Assembly: GCA_012522575.1 (NCBI GenBank)
Contig: JAAYKE010000059.1
Span: forward strand, 1 to 34,185
Direction: 5' to 3'
Length of the DNA: 34,185 bases
From: Armatimonadota bacterium
Lineage (GTDB): Bacteria; Armatimonadota; UBA5829
Shown here: positions 33,957 through 34,185 of the stretch, piece by piece
Layout: every line of letters starts with the position of its first letter
Position numbering within the stretch: the first letter of the stretch is position 1
Program-made: the position numbers and the translations under genes
The notes under the pieces: model-generated
Database searches by the model: none
What the model saw: the letters and a program-made list of their open reading frames with translations, nothing else
Told to the model about the DNA's origin: nothing

Positions 33957-33984
33957 TTAGAGGTTAGAAGTTAGAGGTTAGAAG
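33957..33984. repeat. Perfect 14-bp tandem repeat built of heptamers
   Basis: TTAGAGGTTAGAAG occurs twice without a gap, that is, four heptamers of the form TTAGA(G/A)G. It lies between the chaperonin gene and the terminal palindromic element, in the same relation as the heptamer repeat at 206-231 has to its element. The function is unknown. Confidence 0.7.
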
Positions 33985-34020
33985 AGTTATTGAGAGGGTT
34001 ATGCGTAGCCTCCAAATTTT

Positions 34021-34137
34021 GTCATTCCGAGGCGAAAGCCGAGGAATCTGCTTTTTCCCATCTCTTTTCCGGGTTTCGGTTCTTTCGTGCTTTCGCGATT
34101 TACGGAAAATCAGATTTCTCACTTCGTTCGAAATGAC
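34021..34137. repeat. Palindromic dispersed repeat element, right copy
   Basis: Arms at 34021-34056 and 34106-34137 are imperfect inverted copies, both beginning GTCATT(C/T)CGA when read inward and running to a TCTG(C/A)TTTT end. The left arm contains GGC-GAAA-GCC flanked by ATTCC and GGAAT, so each arm can fold alone. The arm sequence matches those at 233-333, but here the GTCA ends are outside. The stretch 33814-34185 holds no credible gene; the ORF crossing it only translates the repeat. An additional small palindrome (GTCCGA...TCGGAC) lies at about 33929-33948. Confidence 0.65.
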
Positions 34138-34185
34138 ATAGTGTGTGTGGCTGGGACTGAGGCTAGTCACTACAACCACAAAGAG

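Noticed and set aside
33814-33960. CIRCE/HrcA operator before the chaperonin
   Set aside because: No TTAGCACTC-n9-GAGTGCTAA-like pair could be found; only scattered partial matches.

Overview
The window reads as a chromosomal segment of a Gram-negative-type (diderm) bacterium with about 50-55% G+C by eye. The envelope evidence is apolipoprotein N-acyltransferase, a lipobox lipoprotein, a three-part RND efflux pump with a TolC-like outer-membrane partner, and an S-layer-homology protein. Together with a VanW-family protein, a GtaA-type secreted hydrolase and an archaeal-type (group III) chaperonin, this best fits an uncultured diderm Terrabacteria lineage. Armatimonadota is my first guess, but this is inference from gene content and not proven. 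No rRNA, tRNA, CRISPR array, transposase or phage gene was found.

Layout. 1-390 is gene-free and holds a palindromic repeat element plus heptamer repeats; a related pair of repeats closes the window at 33957-34137. 391-7493 is on the minus strand: a secreted protein with two SUMF1 domains separated by an OB-like region (own strong promoter), then the operon murA-mreB-SLH protein (strong sigma70-type promoter at 5758-5787), then lnt. A lipoprotein gene (7477-8199, plus) diverges from lnt with overlapping 5' ends. 8200-8544 lies between convergent genes and holds a series of stable hairpins. 8545-10659 (minus) is a secreted GtaA-like protein.

10839-14281 (plus) is cysE-cysS-vanW. 14410-20967 (plus) is a tightly overlapping efflux operon: membrane-fusion protein, RND transporter, MarR regulator, TolC-like channel. 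A good MarR-type palindrome sits directly upstream of its promoter. 21137-26785 holds ftsK, rimO and an unassigned protein that looks like an array of winged-helix units, closed by a clear terminator. 26898-30223 holds gltX, two tandem amidohydrolase-like proteins with eroded metal motifs, and thioredoxin. 30427-31626 is a membrane-anchored protein with a PH-like N-terminal domain. 31677-33813 (minus) is group III chaperonin followed by grpE, with no dnaK or dnaJ in the window.

Most genes are housekeeping: cell wall and shape, lipoprotein maturation, cysteine and aminoacyl-tRNA supply, chromosome translocation, ribosome modification, protein folding. The least ordinary items are the chaperonin-grpE pair, the multi-winged-helix protein, the SUMF1-OB-SUMF1 protein, the structured intergenic region at 8339-8517, and promoter -10 boxes lying only 7-9 bases before start codons at three genes, which suggests leaderless transcripts.
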